A stretch of DNA of 64,000 bases, taken from the NCBI RefSeq assembly GCF_006363815.1, contig NZ_RRYT01000012.1, positions 50,933 through 114,932 on the forward strand, read 5' to 3'. The notes under the pieces are model-generated. The model was not told the origin of the DNA. It saw nothing but the letters and a program-made list of their open reading frames with translations, and ran no database searches. The first letter of the stretch is position 1. Each line of letters opens with the position of its first letter. Positions 16,913-25,719 of this stretch are shown in pieces. Made by a program: the position numbers and the translations under genes. The stretch is from Thermomonospora catenispora. GTDB taxonomy: Bacteria; Actinomycetota; Actinomycetes; Streptosporangiales; Streptosporangiaceae.

Positions 16913-18088
16913 ATGGCCTCCGAAGACATCGATGCGGCGCCGACCGCGGACGGCGCCGGACCCGTGACACCGCCGGCCGCCGGGCGGACGCAGCACCGGC
17001 TGATGACGGCGGCGGCCGGACTGGGCGTGGTGGTGCTGGCGGGCGCCACCTTCGTGCTCACCTACGACGACCTGCGGGCGCTGGCCCTGGCGGGCGGGGC
17101 CGCGCGGCGGTGGGCCCCGGCCTACCCGATCATGGTGGACGTCCTGCTCCTGGTGATCGTGGTGGCGCTGGCGGCGGCGCGGAACGCGCGCTGGTGGTCG
17201 CGCTGGCCGCGGTGGGCGCTGCTGTTCGCGGTGCTGGGCGGGACCGCGGCGGCCAGCGTGCAGCGGGCGGTGCACGGATACGAGTCGCTGCCGGAGGAGC
17301 CGCTGCGGGCCGGGGTCGCGGTCGCGCCGTACGTGATGCTGGCCATCGTGGTGTGGCTGTGGCTGGCGATGTTCCGCCGGCTCCACCGGGCACCGAGCCG
17401 AGCCGAGCCGCCCGCCGCGCCGATGCGGCCCGAGGAGGCCGCGCCGAACGCCGAGCCCGCCGAGCCCGTGGAGTTCGCCGAGCCCGCCGAGGCCGCGCGG
17501 ACGGAGCGGACCGCGCCGCAGCCGGCGCTGCCGGCGGCCAGACCGGACTCGGCGTGGCTGTTCGACGAGGAGGACGAGCAGGACGCGCTGCCGCTGCCGC
17601 GGCAGGAGACCGGTGCGGAGCACGCGGCGGTGCCGCCGCTGGAGCCGCCCGAACACCACCACGGCCCGGAGGACACCGGCCCGCCGTTCGACTCGCCGGA
17701 ACCGCTGCCCGCCCCGCGCCCGGCACTCGACCGGTCGGACGAGGACCCGGTGTTCGCCCCCGACGTGGACGACGACCCCACCCCGCCCGGCGGCTGTCCG
17801 GCGCTGCTGCCCACCGATGTGGAGCTGGTGCGCGGCGGGGCGCGCCCCGAGGTCAAGCCCGCCGCCACCACCCGCCCCGACATCGTGATGCCCGACCCCC
17901 GGGAGCTCGCGGAGGCCGCGAACGCCGCGCGGGACGAGGAGGAGGACGCCGGTCTCGGGGAGGACCGCCCCGAGGACCCCGACGGGGGCGATCGGGTGCC
18001 GTTCCATGACGAGCTGATCGACCGGGACCGTCGGACTCCCCCGCCGTCGGGGAGTTTCCGCAGCTCGCCCACCCCGCCGCGGGACTGA
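16913..18088 (+). CDS. DUF2637 family membrane protein with long acidic tail
   Basis: The 391-residue protein has four predicted membrane helices in residues 28-160, with the DUF2637 pattern: a first helix and SFE-like loop (YDDLRALALAGG), AYPIMVDVLLLVIVVALAAARN, a third helix and APYVMLAIVVWLWLAMF. The remaining 230 residues are a low-complexity tail rich in Glu, Asp, Pro and Ala with alternating EP/AEP repeats, probably disordered and cytoplasmic. DUF2637 proteins are found in actinobacteria, often near mobile elements or conjugation functions; here no such neighbours exist. Function unknown. ATG at 16913 is preceded by GAGAG, a weak ribosome binding site. Confidence 0.75.
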   Translation: MASEDIDAAPTADGAGPVTPPAAGRTQHRLMTAAAGLGVVVLAGATFVLTYDDLRALALAGGAARRWAPAYPIMVDVLLLVIVVALAAARNARWWSRWPRWALLFAVLGGTAAASVQRAVHGYESLPEEPLRAGVAVAPYVMLAIVVWLWLAMFRRLHRAPSRAEPPAAPMRPEEAAPNAEPAEPVEFAEPAEAARTERTAPQPALPAARPDSAWLFDEEDEQDALPLPRQETGAEHAAVPPLEPPEHHHGPEDTGPPFDSPEPLPAPRPALDRSDEDPVFAPDVDDDPTPPGGCPALLPTDVELVRGGARPEVKPAATTRPDIVMPDPRELAEAANAARDEEEDAGLGEDRPEDPDGGDRVPFHDELIDRDRRTPPPSGSFRSSPTPPRD

Positions 18089-18103
18089 CCGGCCGCACTC
18101 CCC

Positions 18104-18124
18104 GGCCGCCGATCGCGGGCGGCC
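18104..18124. terminator. hairpin after the DUF2637 gene
   Basis: GGCCGCC (18104-18110) pairs with GGCGGCC (18118-18124) around a seven-base loop just after the DUF2637 stop codon. No U tract. Confidence 0.5.
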
Positions 18125-18168
18125 CGGGCAGGGGGACATGTGGCAGGGGGACCGGTACCGGGTACCCC

Positions 18169-19029
18169 ATGGGCGTGGAGCCGCTGTTGACCCGGATCAT
18201 CGACGACACCGCGCTGCTCCCCCCGACCGGCGCCCCGATGGAGGAGGCGCTGCACGGACATCGGGCGGCGGAGGGCGATCGGCTGGTGGGCCGGCTCTGG
18301 TGCCCGGTGTCACGGCTGGCGGAGCTGCGCCGCCACCTGGTGCCCGAGGACCTGATCGATCTGGTGCTCGTCGCCGACACCGGCCCGGAGGCGCTGCCCG
18401 AGGCCGTGGAGACGGCCCGGCGGGAGCCCCGGGTGCGGCTGCGCGGGCTGCAGATCACCCCCGATCCGGACGCCGACCAGGCCCGGGCCGCCGCCGTGGC
18501 GATCGCCCGGTTGCCCTCCGATCTCGACTGTCACATCGAGGTGCGGCAGACCCCCGGCTGGCGGGAGACGCTGGACCGGCTGGCCGCCGCCCGCTCCCGG
18601 GGCCTGCCGGTGGGGGCCGCGCTCCGTGTCGACGGCCGCCCCGACACGAGGGGGGACGGCGCGGCCGCGTCGCCCCCCGCCCAGGTGGCGGCGTTCTTGA
18701 CGGCCTGCGCCGAACGCGGGCTGCCGGCCGTCTTCCCGGCGGGCGTGCACCGCGCCGCGCGGCGCGTCGCCCCCGACGCCGGGCCCGGCGGCCACGGGCT
18801 CCTCAACCTGGTGGTGGCGGCCTGCCGCTGCGTCACCGGGAAGGGCTCGGTGGAGGAGGCGGTGGCCGCCGCCGACGCCCGGGCGCTGGCCGAGGAGGCG
18901 GGGAGCGTCGCCGAGGACGCCGCGCGGGCCGCCCGGCGGCTGCTGGTGGCGATCGGGTCCGGCGACGTCCGCGTCCCGCGCGCCGGCCTGCTCGAACTGG
19001 GCCTGGCCGGGGAAGGAACCAGGCCATGA
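18169..19029 (+). CDS. conserved hypothetical protein coupled to fumarylacetoacetase
   Basis: The 286-residue protein is not recognised. It alternates hydrophobic strands and helices (LVLVADTG, VRLRGLQITPD, LDCHIEVRQTPGW, LPVGAALRVDG, LPAVFPAGVHRA), a pattern suggesting a TIM-barrel-like enzyme fold, with conserved-looking acidic and histidine residues in CHIEVRQ and AGVHRA. There is no signal peptide or membrane segment. Its stop overlaps the fumarylacetoacetase ATG by four bases, so the two are translationally coupled, which points to a role in or near tyrosine/homogentisate degradation. That role is inference only. Confidence 0.7.
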   Translation: MGVEPLLTRIIDDTALLPPTGAPMEEALHGHRAAEGDRLVGRLWCPVSRLAELRRHLVPEDLIDLVLVADTGPEALPEAVETARREPRVRLRGLQITPDPDADQARAAAVAIARLPSDLDCHIEVRQTPGWRETLDRLAAARSRGLPVGAALRVDGRPDTRGDGAAASPPAQVAAFLTACAERGLPAVFPAGVHRAARRVAPDAGPGGHGLLNLVVAACRCVTGKGSVEEAVAAADARALAEEAGSVAEDAARAARRLLVAIGSGDVRVPRAGLLELGLAGEGTRP

Positions 19030-20276
19030 CCGACGAATCCTGGGTGCCCGTGCCCGCCGGCAGCGGCTTCGGCATCGAGAACCTGCCGTACGGAGTGTTC
19101 GCCCGCCCCGGTGAGCTCCCCCGCGTCGGCGTGGCCATCGGCGAGATGGTGCTGGACCTGGCCGGGCTGGCCGCGGTGGGGCTGCTGGACGACCGGCGCT
19201 GGTTCGCCTCCGGCTCGCTGAACGGGTTCATGGCGGCGGGCCGCCCCGCGTGGCAGGCCACCCGCGCCCGCATCACCCGGCTGCTCACCGATCCGGCGCA
19301 CCGATCGGAGGTGGAGCCGCATCTGATCCCCCTGCCGCAGGTGGAGCTGCTGCGGCCCATCGAGGTGGCCGACTTCGTGGACTTCTACTCCTCCATCCAC
19401 CACGCGGCCAACGCCGGCCAGATGTTCCGCCCGCACACCAACCCGCTCACCCCGAACTGGCGGCGCATACCGGTCGCCTATCACGGCCGCGCCGGAACGG
19501 TCTACGTCTCCGGCACCCCGATCTTCCGCCCCTGGGGGCAGCGCCGCGAGGAGCACGAGCCCGAGCCCACCTACGGCCCCTCTCGTCGCCTGGACTTCGA
19601 GGCCGAGATCGGCTTCGTGGCGGGCGTCCCCTCCGTCCCCGGATATCCGGTGCCGACCTCGGCGTTCCGCGACCACGTCTTCGGCTTCCTGCTGGTGAAC
19701 GACTGGAGCGCCCGCGACATCCAGCTGTGGGAGTCCCGCCCGCTCGGCCCGTTCCTGGGCAAGTCGTTCGCCACGTCGATCTCTCCGTGGGTGGTCCCGG
19801 TCGAGGCCCTCGAGGCCGCCCGCGTCACCCCGCCCGCCCAGGCTCCGCCGGTCCTGCCCTACCTGCACTGCGACGAGCCGTGGGGGTTGGACATCACGCT
19901 GGAGATCGAGCTGAACGGCCATGTCATCTCTCGCCCGCCGTTCGCCTCGATGTACTGGACCCCGCCGCAGCAGCTCGCGCACGCCACCGTGGGCGGCGCC
20001 CCGCTGCGCACCGGCGATCTGTTCGCCTCCGGCACCGTCTCCGGGCCCGAGCCCGGCCAACGCGGCTGTCTGCTGGAGCTCACCTGGAACGGCGCCGAGG
20101 AGCTCGTCCTCCCGGACGGCACCGCCCGCACCTTCCTGGAGGACGGCGACACCGTCACCATCCGCGCCCACGCCCCCACCGCCTCCGGCGCGCGCCTCAC
20201 CCTGGGCGAGGTCACCGGCACCGTCCGTCCCTCTCCGTCGGCCCCTTCCCCGGCCGTGCTCGGCGGTGCGCCCTGA
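19026..20276 (+). CDS. fahA: fumarylacetoacetase
   Basis: The 416-residue enzyme hydrolyses fumarylacetoacetate to fumarate and acetoacetate, the last step of tyrosine catabolism. It shows the family N-terminal SH3-like domain (SGFGIENLPYGVF), the catalytic-domain start VADFVDFYSSIHHAANAGQMFR with metal ligand Asp and catalytic His, VAYHGRAGTVYVSG, LDFEAEIGFV with the two metal-ligand glutamates, FGFLLVNDWSARDIQLWE with the metal Asp, GPFLGKSFATSISPWVV, and GDLFASGTVSGPE near the end. All expected catalytic residues look present. It follows a coupled hypothetical gene; no other homogentisate genes are in the window. Confidence 0.95.
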   Translation: MTDESWVPVPAGSGFGIENLPYGVFARPGELPRVGVAIGEMVLDLAGLAAVGLLDDRRWFASGSLNGFMAAGRPAWQATRARITRLLTDPAHRSEVEPHLIPLPQVELLRPIEVADFVDFYSSIHHAANAGQMFRPHTNPLTPNWRRIPVAYHGRAGTVYVSGTPIFRPWGQRREEHEPEPTYGPSRRLDFEAEIGFVAGVPSVPGYPVPTSAFRDHVFGFLLVNDWSARDIQLWESRPLGPFLGKSFATSISPWVVPVEALEAARVTPPAQAPPVLPYLHCDEPWGLDITLEIELNGHVISRPPFASMYWTPPQQLAHATVGGAPLRTGDLFASGTVSGPEPGQRGCLLELTWNGAEELVLPDGTARTFLEDGDTVTIRAHAPTASGARLTLGEVTGTVRPSPSAPSPAVLGGAP

Positions 20277-20386
20277 GCGCTCCGGTGCGGCGTCCGGAGC
20301 CGGGGGTCGCGGCCCGGGGCGTGGCGGGCGGGCGCGCCGGCGTCCGGGCGGGACCGGACACGACGGCGCGCCGAGGGGCACGATCC

Positions 20387-20426
20387 GCCCGGGCGCCGAT
20401 GAGGGGCCGGCGGGCGGCGCCCGGGC
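20387..20426. terminator. hairpin between fahA and ispF
   Basis: GCCCGGGCGCC (20387-20397) is perfectly complementary to GGCGCCCGGGC (20416-20426) with an 18-base loop, between two convergent genes. Confidence 0.6.
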
Positions 20427-20463
20427 CGATGGGCGTTCGCGTGCGGCGGATCGGGACGAACGG

Positions 20464-20952
20464 TCAGCCGGGCGGCAGCACGAGGGCGGTGGCGATGGCG
20501 GCCAGGCCTTCGCCCCGGCCGGTCAGGCCCAGACCGTCGGTGGTGGTGGCCGACACGGACACGGGGGCGCCGCCCAGGGCCTCGCTGAGGACCTTCTCGG
20601 CCTCGGCGCGGCGTCGGCCGATCTTGGGGCGGTTGCCGATCACCTGGATGGCGACGTTGCCGATGCTCCAGCCGCCCTCGGCGAGCAGCCGGGCGACCTC
20701 CCTGAGCAGGTCGGTGCCGGAGGCGCCGCGCCACCGGGGGTCGGAGGTGCCGAAGACGGCGCCCAGGTCGCCCAGGCCGGCGGCCGACAGCAAGGCGTCA
20801 CAGGCCGCATGCGCGGCGACGTCGCCGTCGGAGTGGCCGGTCAGGCCGTCGCCCTCGTCGGGCCACAGCAAACCGGCCACCCACAGCGGACGCCCCGAAC
20901 CGAACGGGTGGACGTCGGTCCCGACGCCCACCCGTGGAATCCGTGCGCCCAA
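20464..20952 (-). CDS. ispF: 2-C-methyl-D-erythritol 2,4-cyclodiphosphate synthase
   Basis: The 162-residue enzyme makes the cyclic diphosphate in the MEP isoprenoid pathway. The zinc-binding VGTDVHPF (Asp13, His15) and [13 protein letters not shown] (His40, Asp42) motifs, the [11 protein letters not shown] loop, [14 protein letters not shown] and the C-terminal [19 protein letters not shown] are all present. It lies two bases downstream of carD on the same strand, so they are one operon. In many relatives ispD sits between carD and ispF; here it does not, so ispD must be elsewhere. Confidence 0.96.
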   Translation of the reverse strand: MGARIPRVGVGTDVHPFGSGRPLWVAGLLWPDEGDGLTGHSDGDVAAHAACDALLSAAGLGDLGAVFGTSDPRWRGASGTDLLREVARLLAEGGWSIGNVAIQVIGNRPKIGRRRAEAEKVLSEALGGAPVSVSATTTDGLGLTGRGEGLAAIATALVLPPG

Positions 20953-20954
20953 TG

Positions 20955-21437
20955 TCAGCCGGCGAGAACCTCGTCGAGGAGAGCCTCGGCCTTGTCCTCG
21001 TTGGTCTTCTCCGCCAGCGCGAGCTCACTGACCAGTATCTGCCGCGCCTTGGCCAGCATCCGCTTCTCACCCGCCGACAGACCGCGCTCCTTGTCGCGGC
21101 GCCACAGGTCGCGCACCACTTCGGCGACCTTGTTGACATCGCCGGAGGCGAGCTTTTCCAGATTGGCCTTGTAGCGCCGGGACCAGTTGGTGGGCTCCTC
21201 GGTGTACGGGGCGCGGAGCACCTCGAACACCTTCTCCAGCCCTTCCTGGCCCACGACGTCGCGGACACCCACGTCCTCGATGCTCTCCACCGGGACGCGT
21301 ACTGTCAGGTCGCCCTTGTCGACCTTCAAGACCAAGTAGGTCTTATCCTCACCTTTGATGGTGCGAGTCTCGATGGCTTCAATCCGAGCAGCCCCATGGT
21401 GGGGGTAGACGACGGTGTCGCCGACCGTGAAAGTCAT
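20955..21437 (-). CDS. carD: CarD family transcriptional regulator
   Basis: The 160-residue protein binds the RNA polymerase beta subunit through its N-terminal Tudor-like domain (residues 1-65: [46 protein letters not shown]) and DNA through a helical C-terminal domain ([33 protein letters not shown], with the conserved tryptophan that props open the transcription bubble). In mycobacteria it stabilises open complexes at rRNA and housekeeping promoters and is essential. The ATG at 21437 gives the standard N-terminus; the longer frame to 21509 is unlikely. It is cotranscribed with ispF. Confidence 0.96.
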   Translation of the reverse strand: MTFTVGDTVVYPHHGAARIEAIETRTIKGEDKTYLVLKVDKGDLTVRVPVESIEDVGVRDVVGQEGLEKVFEVLRAPYTEEPTNWSRRYKANLEKLASGDVNKVAEVVRDLWRRDKERGLSAGEKRMLAKARQILVSELALAEKTNEDKAEALLDEVLAG

Positions 21438-21798
21438 GTGACAAGTACCCCTTCCGCTAAGACGAGGATACCACGCGTCCACCGGAGACCGCATCGACCT
21501 TCCGGACAAATCCGCAGGTCAAACCCCTAAACAGGGTCTTGACAAAGTGTCCGTGAGGTGTCCGGGGCGGCGTTTTCGCAGGGCAGCGGGAGCGCTTTCG
21601 CGCGTCGACGGGCTCACCGGGCGTGCTCACCGGTCCTCCCTGGACGCCCGCGGGCGGCCCCCGGGACGCAAAGCGGTACGTTCCGCCACCACCGGCGCAT
21701 ACTGGAAGGTGAGCCCCGCCGGACCGCCGAAGACCCCCGGTCCTCCCGCCGCGAGCCGGCGCCGGCGCCTCCGGCGGCGCGGAGAGTCGAGGTGCGGC
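21438..21798. other. intergenic region between carD and a divergent gene
   Basis: About 360 bases hold the carD leader and promoter. Around 21500-21550 the sequence is relatively AT-rich, with TTGACAAAGTGTCC at 21539-21552 giving a possible plus-strand -35. The rest, to 21798, is GC-rich and shows no recognisable gene or RNA. Confidence 0.4.
21465..21470 (-). promoter_or_regulatory. candidate extended -10 of the carD promoter
   Basis: On the minus strand TGG-TATCCT lies 28 bases upstream of the carD start, an extended -10 hexamer. No clear -35 box at the right distance was found. Confidence 0.45.
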
Positions 21799-22575
21799 GT
21801 GAGGCCTGACGGCGATCCCGAACGCGACGACCACGGGCTGCCCTGGGTCGATGTGGTGATCCCCGACGACGCCCGGGAGCTGGAACGCGACCTGATCGCC
21901 TACCGCCGGGAACGGCGCCGCGAACGCCGCCGGGAACGAATGCGACGGCTGGTGGAGCCGCTGGGGCGGTTCGGCGTCGCGGTGCCGCTGATCGTCGGCG
22001 CCCTGGTCGTCGCCCTGATCAGCGGAACGCTGCTCACCGTGCTGGGGCCCCGCCCCGTCCACCGCACGCCCGCCGATCCGGTGGCCGGCAGTCCGTCGGC
22101 GGCGCCCGGGCGGATCGGCGGCCCGCTGCCGCCCGGCAGGGTCACCGTGATCACCGGTGCGACCCCGCGCGAGGTGGACGCGGTGGACCTGCGCGCCGGC
22201 GTGATCGGCATCGTGCCGCCCGGCTGCGGCTGCGGCGCCCTGGTCGCGGAGCTGGCCCGGCTCACCCGGGCCAACGGGGTCGGCCTCTGGCTGGCGGCCG
22301 ACCGTCGCCGGGCGACCGTCCCGGAGCAGGAGTCGATCAAGGAGCTGCGGGCGCTGGCGGGCGAGTCCCATGACGGCGTTCCCGGTCTGATCTCCGATCC
22401 GCGGCACGTCCTGGCCTCCGCCTACGATCCAGATCCGTCCGACGGCCGCCTGACAGCGGTCCTCGTCCACACCGACGGTGTCGTCGCCGAGGTCCTGCAC
22501 GGCCCCGTTCCCGGTCCCATGCTGGCCCAGCGCGTCTCCGCGCTCAAGACCGCCGGCGCCCGCGCTCCCCGCTGA
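21799..22575 (+). CDS. single-pass membrane protein of unknown function
   Basis: From GTG 21799 the protein has 258 residues. An acidic N-terminus is followed by an arginine-rich helix (YRRERRRERRRERMRRL), one membrane helix (about residues 55-82, VAVPLIVGALVVALISGTLL), a proline-rich linker, and an extracellular domain. That domain contains VIGIVPPGCGCGALVAELARL, which looks like a thioredoxin-type strand followed by a CxC motif and helix. A thioredoxin-like role is possible but weakly supported. It lies between carD and a lipoprotein gene, in a neighbourhood conserved with the phosphate regulators. A longer start in the same frame at 21547 reads through unlikely sequence. Confidence 0.7.
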   Translation: MRPDGDPERDDHGLPWVDVVIPDDARELERDLIAYRRERRRERRRERMRRLVEPLGRFGVAVPLIVGALVVALISGTLLTVLGPRPVHRTPADPVAGSPSAAPGRIGGPLPPGRVTVITGATPREVDAVDLRAGVIGIVPPGCGCGALVAELARLTRANGVGLWLAADRRRATVPEQESIKELRALAGESHDGVPGLISDPRHVLASAYDPDPSDGRLTAVLVHTDGVVAEVLHGPVPGPMLAQRVSALKTAGARAPR

Positions 22576-22849
22576 CCCCGCCGGCCCTCCGGGCCGGCCC
22601 CGCGGTCGCCGGGATCGCCGCGGTCGCCGGGCCCCGCACGGACACCCGCCCGCATTCACCATCATGCGGTCCGGCCGGCCCGAGATCACCCGGTGGAATG
22701 CAACGATTCGGGCAGGCGACCACCCCGATGGGCGGACCCGGGCCGGTGCTCGCTAATCTTCCTCTGGCGAGAGGCGCGCGCCTTGAGCGGCCCGGACCGA
22801 CCAGTGCCCGCGCTCGCCCCTGTATCCCTTTTGCGAGGAGATCGTCGCT

Positions 22850-23548
22850 GTGATCCGCAACAGCCGCCGAGTGTTCGCGCTCACCGTCGCGGGTGCCGTC
22901 GCCTTCGCACCGGTGATGTCCGGCTGCGCGGCCGGTCGCACCCCACAGACGGCCATGCCCACCCAGCTGACCGAGGGCATCAACGTCACGGTGCCGCAGC
23001 GCGCCAAGAAGCCGGAGATCGACATCCGCAACATGTTCGTGCTCGGTCCGGCGGCCGGCACGGCGGCGGCGCCGGGTTCGTCCGTCCCGCTGTACGCCAC
23101 CTTCATCAACCAGGTGCAGGGCCGTCCCGACCGGCTGGTGTCGGTGTCCTCCCCGGACATCACCGGGGCGCAGATCGCCGGGAACGCCGTCACGCTGCCG
23201 GCGGCCACCGCGCAGGGCGGGCAGGCGGTGCGGCTGTTCACCCAGCCGGGCCAGACCCCGCAGGTGGTCCTGCAGGGCATCCGCACCCGGCTGTTCGGCG
23301 GGGAGTACATCGAGCTGACGCTGCGGTTCGAGCGGGCCGGATCGATCACCGTGCCGGTGCCGGTGGTGCCGGCGCAGGGCGAGTTCGCCTCCTACTCGCC
23401 GGTGCCGACCGCCTCCCCCGCCTCGTCGCCGACCCAGAGCGGCCGACCCGCGGCCACCACCTCCCCGACGGTGGGCGACACCGCGACGCCGGGCGCCACG
23501 GAGACGCCGGTGCCGTCGCCGACCGTGCCGAGCGCCTCGCCGAGCTGA
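22850..23548 (+). CDS. secreted lipoprotein, PCu(A)C-like
   Basis: The 232-residue protein has a lipoprotein signal peptide ending at a lipobox (APVMSGC, cysteine at about residue 25), so it should be anchored outside the membrane. The middle (residues 50-185) is a beta-rich domain with FVLGPAAG, SVPLYATFINQVQGRPDRLVSVSSP and GGEYIELTLRFERAGSITVPVPVVP, the layout of PCu(A)C/DUF461 copper chaperones, but the usual H-M metal motif is not evident. The C-terminal 45 residues are a Ser/Thr/Pro-rich linker, unusual at this end. GTG 22850 is preceded by GAGGAG nine bases upstream. Copper binding is doubtful. Confidence 0.75.
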   Translation: MIRNSRRVFALTVAGAVAFAPVMSGCAAGRTPQTAMPTQLTEGINVTVPQRAKKPEIDIRNMFVLGPAAGTAAAPGSSVPLYATFINQVQGRPDRLVSVSSPDITGAQIAGNAVTLPAATAQGGQAVRLFTQPGQTPQVVLQGIRTRLFGGEYIELTLRFERAGSITVPVPVVPAQGEFASYSPVPTASPASSPTQSGRPAATTSPTVGDTATPGATETPVPSPTVPSASPS

Positions 23549-23589
23549 GCCCGAGCGACGGCCGAGCGACAGAAGGACCCATCGGCGCG

Positions 23590-23621
23590 AGGGCCGGCCA
23601 CCCGCCGCGGTGGCCGGCCCT
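23590..23621. terminator. strong hairpin between lipoprotein gene and phoP
   Basis: AGGGCCGGCCACC (23590-23602) pairs perfectly with GGTGGCCGGCCCT (23609-23621) around a six-base loop. It lies between convergent genes and can work on both strands. Confidence 0.8.
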
Positions 23622-23654
23622 TCGGCCGTCGCCCGCCGGCGACCGGGGCCCGGA

Positions 23655-24335
23655 TCAGGGCTCGAACTTGTAGCCCAGTCCGCGCACGGTGACGATGTAG
23701 CGCGGCGCGGACGGCGTCGGCTCGATCTTGGCGCGCAACCGCTTGATGTGGACGTCCAGGGTCTTGGTGTCGCCCACGTAGTCGGCGCCCCACACCCGGT
23801 CGATGAGCTGCATCCGGGTCAGCACCCGGCCGGCGTTGCGCAGCAGCGCCTCCAGCAGCTCGAACTCCTTGAGCGGCAGCTGCACGTTCTCGCCGTTCAC
23901 GGTGACGACGTGGCGTTCGACGTCCATCCGGACCGGGCCGGCCTCCAGGACGGTGGGGGCGGGCTCCTCCATGTCGCCCTGGCGGCGCAGCACCGCCCGG
24001 ATGCGGGCGATCAGCTCACGGGTGGAGAACGGCTTGGTGACGTAGTCGTCGGCGCCCAGCTCCAGGCCGACCACCTTGTCGACCTCGCTGTCCTTGGCGG
24101 TCAGCATGATCACCGGGACGTTGGAGCGGGCGCGCAGCTCCCGGCAGACCTCGGTGCCGGGCAGCCCCGGCAGCATCAGATCCAGCAGCACCAGGTCGGC
24201 GCCGTTGCGTTCGAAGGCCTTCAGGGCGTCGGGCCCGGTGGCCGCGACCGCCACCTCGAAGCCCTCCTTGCGGAGGGTGTAGGACAGTGCGTCGCTGAAC
24301 GACTCTTCGTCTTCCACGACGAGCACACGGGTCAC
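23655..24335 (-). CDS. phoP: phosphate response regulator PhoP (RegX3-like, OmpR family)
   Basis: The 226-residue protein has a receiver domain (residues 1-118) with the acidic pair in VVEDEES, phospho-acceptor Asp52 in LVLLDLMLPG, the switch Thr in IMLTAKDSEVDK and Lys in VTKPFS. The OmpR-type winged helix (about residues 130-225) follows, with PLKEFELLEALLRNAGRVLTR and GDTKTLDVHIKRLRAKIE. The sequence closely resembles Streptomyces PhoP and mycobacterial RegX3, which activate phosphate-starvation genes. It overlaps phoR by four bases and is divergent from phoU over PHO-box repeats. Confidence 0.95.
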   Translation of the reverse strand: MTRVLVVEDEESFSDALSYTLRKEGFEVAVAATGPDALKAFERNGADLVLLDLMLPGLPGTEVCRELRARSNVPVIMLTAKDSEVDKVVGLELGADDYVTKPFSTRELIARIRAVLRRQGDMEEPAPTVLEAGPVRMDVERHVVTVNGENVQLPLKEFELLEALLRNAGRVLTRMQLIDRVWGADYVGDTKTLDVHIKRLRAKIEPTPSAPRYIVTVRGLGYKFEP

Positions 24336-25561
24336 GGTGTGGCCTCCCGGGCGTTGTCGGTCACGGCCCCCTGGCGTTCCTGGGGGGCGCTTGCGGATTG
24401 CGCGGCGGGGTCGGCGGCGGGGTCGCCGCCGCGCAGCAGCGGCAGCCGCAGCGTGAAGGTGGAGCCGGAGCCCTCCTTGCTCCAGACCGTCACCTCCCCG
24501 CCGTGCTTGGTGGTCACGTGCTTGACGATGGCCAGGCCGAGTCCGGTGCCGCCGGTCTGCCGGGAGCGGGCCGGATCGACCCGGTAGAAGCGTTCGAAGA
24601 TCCGTTCCAGCTCGGCGCCGGAGACGCCGATGCCCTGGTCGGTCACGGCGATCTCGGCGTGCTCGGCGTCGGCCCGCCTGGCCGTGATCACCACTCGGGT
24701 GCGCTCCGGGCTGTAGGCGATCGCGTTGTCGATCAGGTTGCGCAACGCGGTGACCAGCAGTTCCTCGTCGCCGCGGACCCGCAGGCCGGTGCGTTCGCCG
24801 GTGACCAGCTCGATCTCCTTGGTCTCGGCCTTGACCCGGCAGCGGTCCACGGCCTCGCCGACCACGTCGTCCAGCGCGACCGGGCGCAGCTCGGTCAGCG
24901 GCTCCTCGCCCTGCACCCGCGAGAGGGTCATCAGGTCCCGGACGAGGTTGTTGAGACGCACCGCCTCGATCTGCATCCGGCCGGCGAACCGGCGGACCGC
25001 CTCGGGGTCGTCGGCGGCGTCCGCGACCGTCTCGGCCAGCAGGCTCAGCGCGCCGACCGGGGTCTTGAGCTCGTGGCTGACGTTGGCCACGAAGTCACGG
25101 CGGATGGCCTCGGTGCGCCGCATCTCGGTGAGGTCCTCGGCCAGCACCAGCACCAGCCGCTGGATGCCGAGGGGGGCCACCCTGACGGCGAACCACCGCC
25201 CCTCGGCCCGGCCGCCGCCCCGCGCCGGCACCTGGACCTCGGTCTCGCGGATCTCGCCGTCCCGGCGCACCAGCCGGGCCATGGCCAGCAGCTCGTCGAC
25301 GACCAGCCGGTCCCCTTTGACCATCCCGAACGCGCGCGCGGCGGGGCTGGCCCGGACCACCCGGTCCTCGGCGTCGATCACCACGGCGGAGGAGCGCAGC
25401 ACCGCCAGCACCGAGGCGATGCCCGGCGGCAGCGTCGGTCCGGGCTGCGCGGCGTGCCCGGTCCGCTGGGCGCGCTCGCTCGCCCGCACGGCCAGTCCGG
25501 CGGTGAGCCCGATCGCGAGCCCGGCCAGACCGGTCAGTCCCGCGACTATCTCCACCTGCAC
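24332..25561 (-). CDS. phoR: phosphate sensor histidine kinase PhoR (SenX3-like)
   Basis: The 409-residue kinase has one N-terminal membrane helix (residues 4-27), a PAS-like sensor region (about 50-145, with SSAVVIDAEDRVVRASPAARAFG), a dimerisation domain with phosphorylated His163 in FVANVSHELKTPVGAL, and a catalytic domain: NLIDNAIAYS (N box), VTDQGIGVSGAELERIFERFYRVD (G1/F boxes) and GGTGLGLAIVKHV (G2). This architecture, with no extracellular sensor, matches SenX3/PhoR, which sense phosphate through PhoU and the Pst transporter. GTG 25561 is taken; a second GTG six bases in is possible. It precedes and overlaps phoP. Confidence 0.94.
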   Translation of the reverse strand: MQVEIVAGLTGLAGLAIGLTAGLAVRASERAQRTGHAAQPGPTLPPGIASVLAVLRSSAVVIDAEDRVVRASPAARAFGMVKGDRLVVDELLAMARLVRRDGEIRETEVQVPARGGGRAEGRWFAVRVAPLGIQRLVLVLAEDLTEMRRTEAIRRDFVANVSHELKTPVGALSLLAETVADAADDPEAVRRFAGRMQIEAVRLNNLVRDLMTLSRVQGEEPLTELRPVALDDVVGEAVDRCRVKAETKEIELVTGERTGLRVRGDEELLVTALRNLIDNAIAYSPERTRVVITARRADAEHAEIAVTDQGIGVSGAELERIFERFYRVDPARSRQTGGTGLGLAIVKHVTTKHGGEVTVWSKEGSGSTFTLRLPLLRGGDPAADPAAQSASAPQERQGAVTDNAREATP

Positions 25562-25623
25562 ACTTGGGATCGTAAGCGGCCGAACCGGGAGCCTTGCACC
25601 GGCGGAGGGTCGACGGGGCGCAC

Positions 25624-25667
25624 GTTCGCCAAAAGTTCACCTCTCTTCCCGTCGGGGTTCACACTCA
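25624..25667. promoter_or_regulatory. PHO box: four 11-base direct repeats between phoR and phoU
   Basis: Four consecutive 11-base units begin GTTCGCC (25624), GTTCACC (25635), TTCCCGT (25646, degenerate) and GTTCACA (25657). The GTTCACC-type unit and exact 11-base phasing match Streptomyces PhoP binding sites. The array lies between the divergent phoR and phoU starts, implying phosphate control of both transcripts. Confidence 0.8.
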
Positions 25668-25719
25668 TGGGAGATCGTGTGCGCTGGATCGTTCCGCCTC
25701 CGAACGCAGGGAAGCTCCA

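Noticed and set aside
14120..18088. 1322-codon plus-strand frame spanning the cysS region
   Set aside because: It is antisense to cysS and the DUF6585-like gene for most of its length. Only the part from 16913, the DUF2637 protein, has real protein features.
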